Of a DNA stretch of 7,763 nucleotides, positions 6,843 to 7,763 are shown one piece after another. The stretch's first letter is position 1. Each line of letters opens with the position of its first letter. The position numbers were made by a program, and so were the translations under genes. Source of the DNA: Microcella sp. (GTDB lineage Bacteria > Actinomycetota > Actinomycetes > Actinomycetales > Microbacteriaceae); assembly GCA_020216895.1 (NCBI GenBank), contig JAIWOM010000065.1, forward strand, positions 1 through 7,763. Direction: 5' to 3'. The notes below the pieces were generated by a model. It was not told where the DNA came from and ran no database searches. It was given only the letters and a program-made list of their open reading frames with translations.

Positions 6843-6874
6843 GTGTCCCTCCACCAGGCAGGAGGAAGGGACAC
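6843..6874. terminator. Hairpin in the convergent spacer, possible two-way terminator
   Basis: GTGTCCCT (6843-6850) pairs perfectly with AGGGACAC (6867-6874). The stem can continue inward past a bulged A6866 with CC/GG, then past an A-A mismatch with another CC/GG, closing on loop AGGCA (6856-6860). It lies between the 3' ends of two convergent genes, so it could stop transcripts from either side. No T-run is present on either strand. Confidence 0.5.
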
Positions 6875-6882
6875 TCTCGCCC

Positions 6883-6941
6883 CCTTCCAGATCTGCGGAT
6901 CAAAGCGAATGTGATTCGTTCGCATCCGCAGATCCGGAAGG
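6883..6941. repeat. 59-nt near-perfect palindrome between convergent genes
   Basis: GATCTGCGGAT (6890-6900) is exactly complementary to ATCCGCAGATC (6924-6934). Outside one A/C mismatch, CCTTCC (6883-6888) pairs with GGAAGG (6936-6941), giving 17 of 18 pairs. The 23-nt centre can itself fold: CGAAT (6906-6910) pairs with ATTCG (6914-6918) around GTG, or GCGAA (6905-6909) pairs with TTCGC (6919-6923). The centre is AT-rich compared with the window. It could end the minus-strand transcript, or be a dispersed extragenic palindrome or a binding site. Only one copy is present here. Confidence 0.75.
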
Positions 6942-6943
6942 CG

Positions 6944-6963
6944 GCGCCGGTCAGAGCCGGCGC
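6944..6963 (-). terminator. Hairpin enclosing the stop codon of the minus-strand gene
   Basis: GCGCCGG (6944-6950) pairs with CCGGCGC (6957-6963), 7 bp, around a 6-nt loop TCAGAG. The loop contains TCA (6951-6953), the minus-strand TGA stop. It may act together with the larger palindrome immediately beyond it as an RNA 3' end. A GC-only stem is easy to obtain by chance at this base composition. Confidence 0.4.
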
Positions 6964-7763
6964 GGGGCGGCGAACTCGGTGGTGACGCCGGGATGCCCGA
7001 ACGGGGTCGCGAGCACTGAGTCGGGTGACCGGCGCGCGAGGGAGGGAAACCCGGCGGCGGCGAGCAGCTCGTCGTCGAGGTGCAGCAGCTCGGCGTCGAC
7101 GAGCGGCCATGGCTCGTGCTGATTGCGCGCGTAGATCGTGCGGCCGAGGTGGCGCTCGTGGAAACCCCAGCGCGCGGTGAGGAAGCGGCTGAGCTCCGTG
7201 TCGACGAGAGCGGAGTGCACGGCCGCCGCGGCTGCACGGGCGACGATGTGGGTGCTGGGGTGCGTGCCCGTGCGGCGGCGGCCGCGGTACTCGACGATGC
7301 CGGTGCGCAGGGCACCGGTACCCGAGGCGCCCTGCCCTGCGGTGCCGCCGTGCGGGTCGGGGGTGGTGCGGCGGGTGGCTCGCATCCACTGATACGGCAG
7401 CCCGAAGAGGGCGCGGGCGGCGAGCACGCTGGGCAGGCGTTCGGCATCGAGCGACCGGAACACTACGCCGCGCCGGCCCTGCTCGTCGACCGAGTAGGTG
7501 CGCACGTTGATCTCGATGAAGGTTCCGGCGTGGGGAACGGGCGGCAGCGGCAGGAAGGCGTGGTCGCTCAGCACGAACGGGATCAGCCCGACCCAGGCGC
7601 TGCCGTCGTGCACGTCGGGGCGCGTGCCCGGGGTCAGGAACGGCGCGACCTCGGCCGGGTCGACGCGCCAGTGCAGGAAGAGGAAGTCGCTCCAGCGCTG
7701 CCGGATCACCGCGCGGCCGGGCAGCGGCGGCGCGGCGCTGGTGAGGGGCTCGGCGCCGACGGG
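6951..7763 (-). CDS. DUF2071 (YqjF/COG3361-like) protein, 5' end beyond the window
   Basis: Open from the right edge to a TGA at 6953-6951. Counting from an in-frame GTG at 7709, 252 residues are seen. Family-like segments are RQRWSDFLFLHWRVDP (3-18), PGTRPDVHDGSAWVGLIPF (27-45), FIEINVRTY (64-72), FRSLDAE (84-90), LPYQWM (104-109), LTARWGFHERH (177-187) and HEPWPLVDAELLH (198-210). Upstream of the GTG the frame stays open for 18 more codons with a family-like PPLPGRAV just before RQRW. The GTG lacks a Shine-Dalgarno, so the true start is probably outside. The Gly/Thr-rich stretch 113-137 looks like a loop insertion. No catalytic role is established; as I recall, the fold is placed near acetoacetate decarboxylase. 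It is convergent with der and not part of that operon. Confidence 0.85.
   Translation of the reverse strand, partial: PVGAEPLTSAAPPLPGRAVIRQRWSDFLFLHWRVDPAEVAPFLTPGTRPDVHDGSAWVGLIPFVLSDHAFLPLPPVPHAGTFIEINVRTYSVDEQGRRGVVFRSLDAERLPSVLAARALFGLPYQWMRATRRTTPDPHGGTAGQGASGTGALRTGIVEYRGRRRTGTHPSTHIVARAAAAAVHSALVDTELSRFLTARWGFHERHLGRTIYARNQHEPWPLVDAELLHLDDELLAAAGFPSLARRSPDSVLATPFGHPGVTTEFAAPRRL

Noticed and set aside
4941..6854. 637-codon open frame on the minus strand opposite der
   Set aside because: Antisense frames of GC-rich genes stay open by codon bias. Der on the plus strand has all its family motifs, and the antisense product is low-complexity Arg/Ala/Asp/Val-rich with no recognisable domain.
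6750..6950. tRNA gene or other RNA gene after der
   Set aside because: No GGTTCGA-type T-loop, no cloverleaf spacing and no acceptor-stem pairing; only simple hairpins.

Overview
This GC-rich window (roughly 70% G+C by eye, codon third positions almost always G or C) comes from a high-GC actinobacterium. The gene order parA-scpA-scpB-rluB-tyrA-cmk-der is a conserved actinobacterial chromosome block. The Mycobacterium tuberculosis counterpart is Rv1708-Rv1713, which lacks tyrA at this place; Streptomyces keeps tyrA near cmk. Codon style and gene order fit Microbacteriaceae best, but the family assignment is an inference.

Layout. Positions 1-52 hold what looks like the first 17 codons of a minus-strand gene leaving the left edge. 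A divergent spacer (53-162) follows, ending in a -10-like TAGACT 8 nt before the parA ATG, which suggests a leaderless transcript. From 163 to 4403, parA, scpA, scpB, rluB and tyrA form one overlapping plus-strand chain (overlaps of 17, 11, 11 and 4 nt). A 51-nt gap with a strong Shine-Dalgarno precedes cmk. A 60-nt purine-rich leader with three copies of GGGGAGG precedes der. After der comes a 201-nt convergent spacer packed with hairpins, including a 59-nt near-perfect palindrome. A minus-strand DUF2071 gene then runs off the right edge.

Function. ParA-like ATPase, ScpA and ScpB concern chromosome organisation: ScpAB is the kleisin/KITE subcomplex of the SMC condensin. RluB-like pseudouridine synthase and Der concern ribosome maturation. 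Cmk supplies CDP/dCDP, and TyrA makes a tyrosine precursor. This is a housekeeping operon, and I found no defence system, mobile element, CRISPR array, RNA gene or new enzyme system.

The observations worth following are at nucleotide level: the der leader with one CCTCCC able to pair with any of three GGGAGG copies; a TAGAAT box inside cmk built from rare codons; stop codons of both convergent genes placed in hairpin loops; the long intergenic palindrome; and the ParA that is translationally linked to scpA with no parB or parS beside it.
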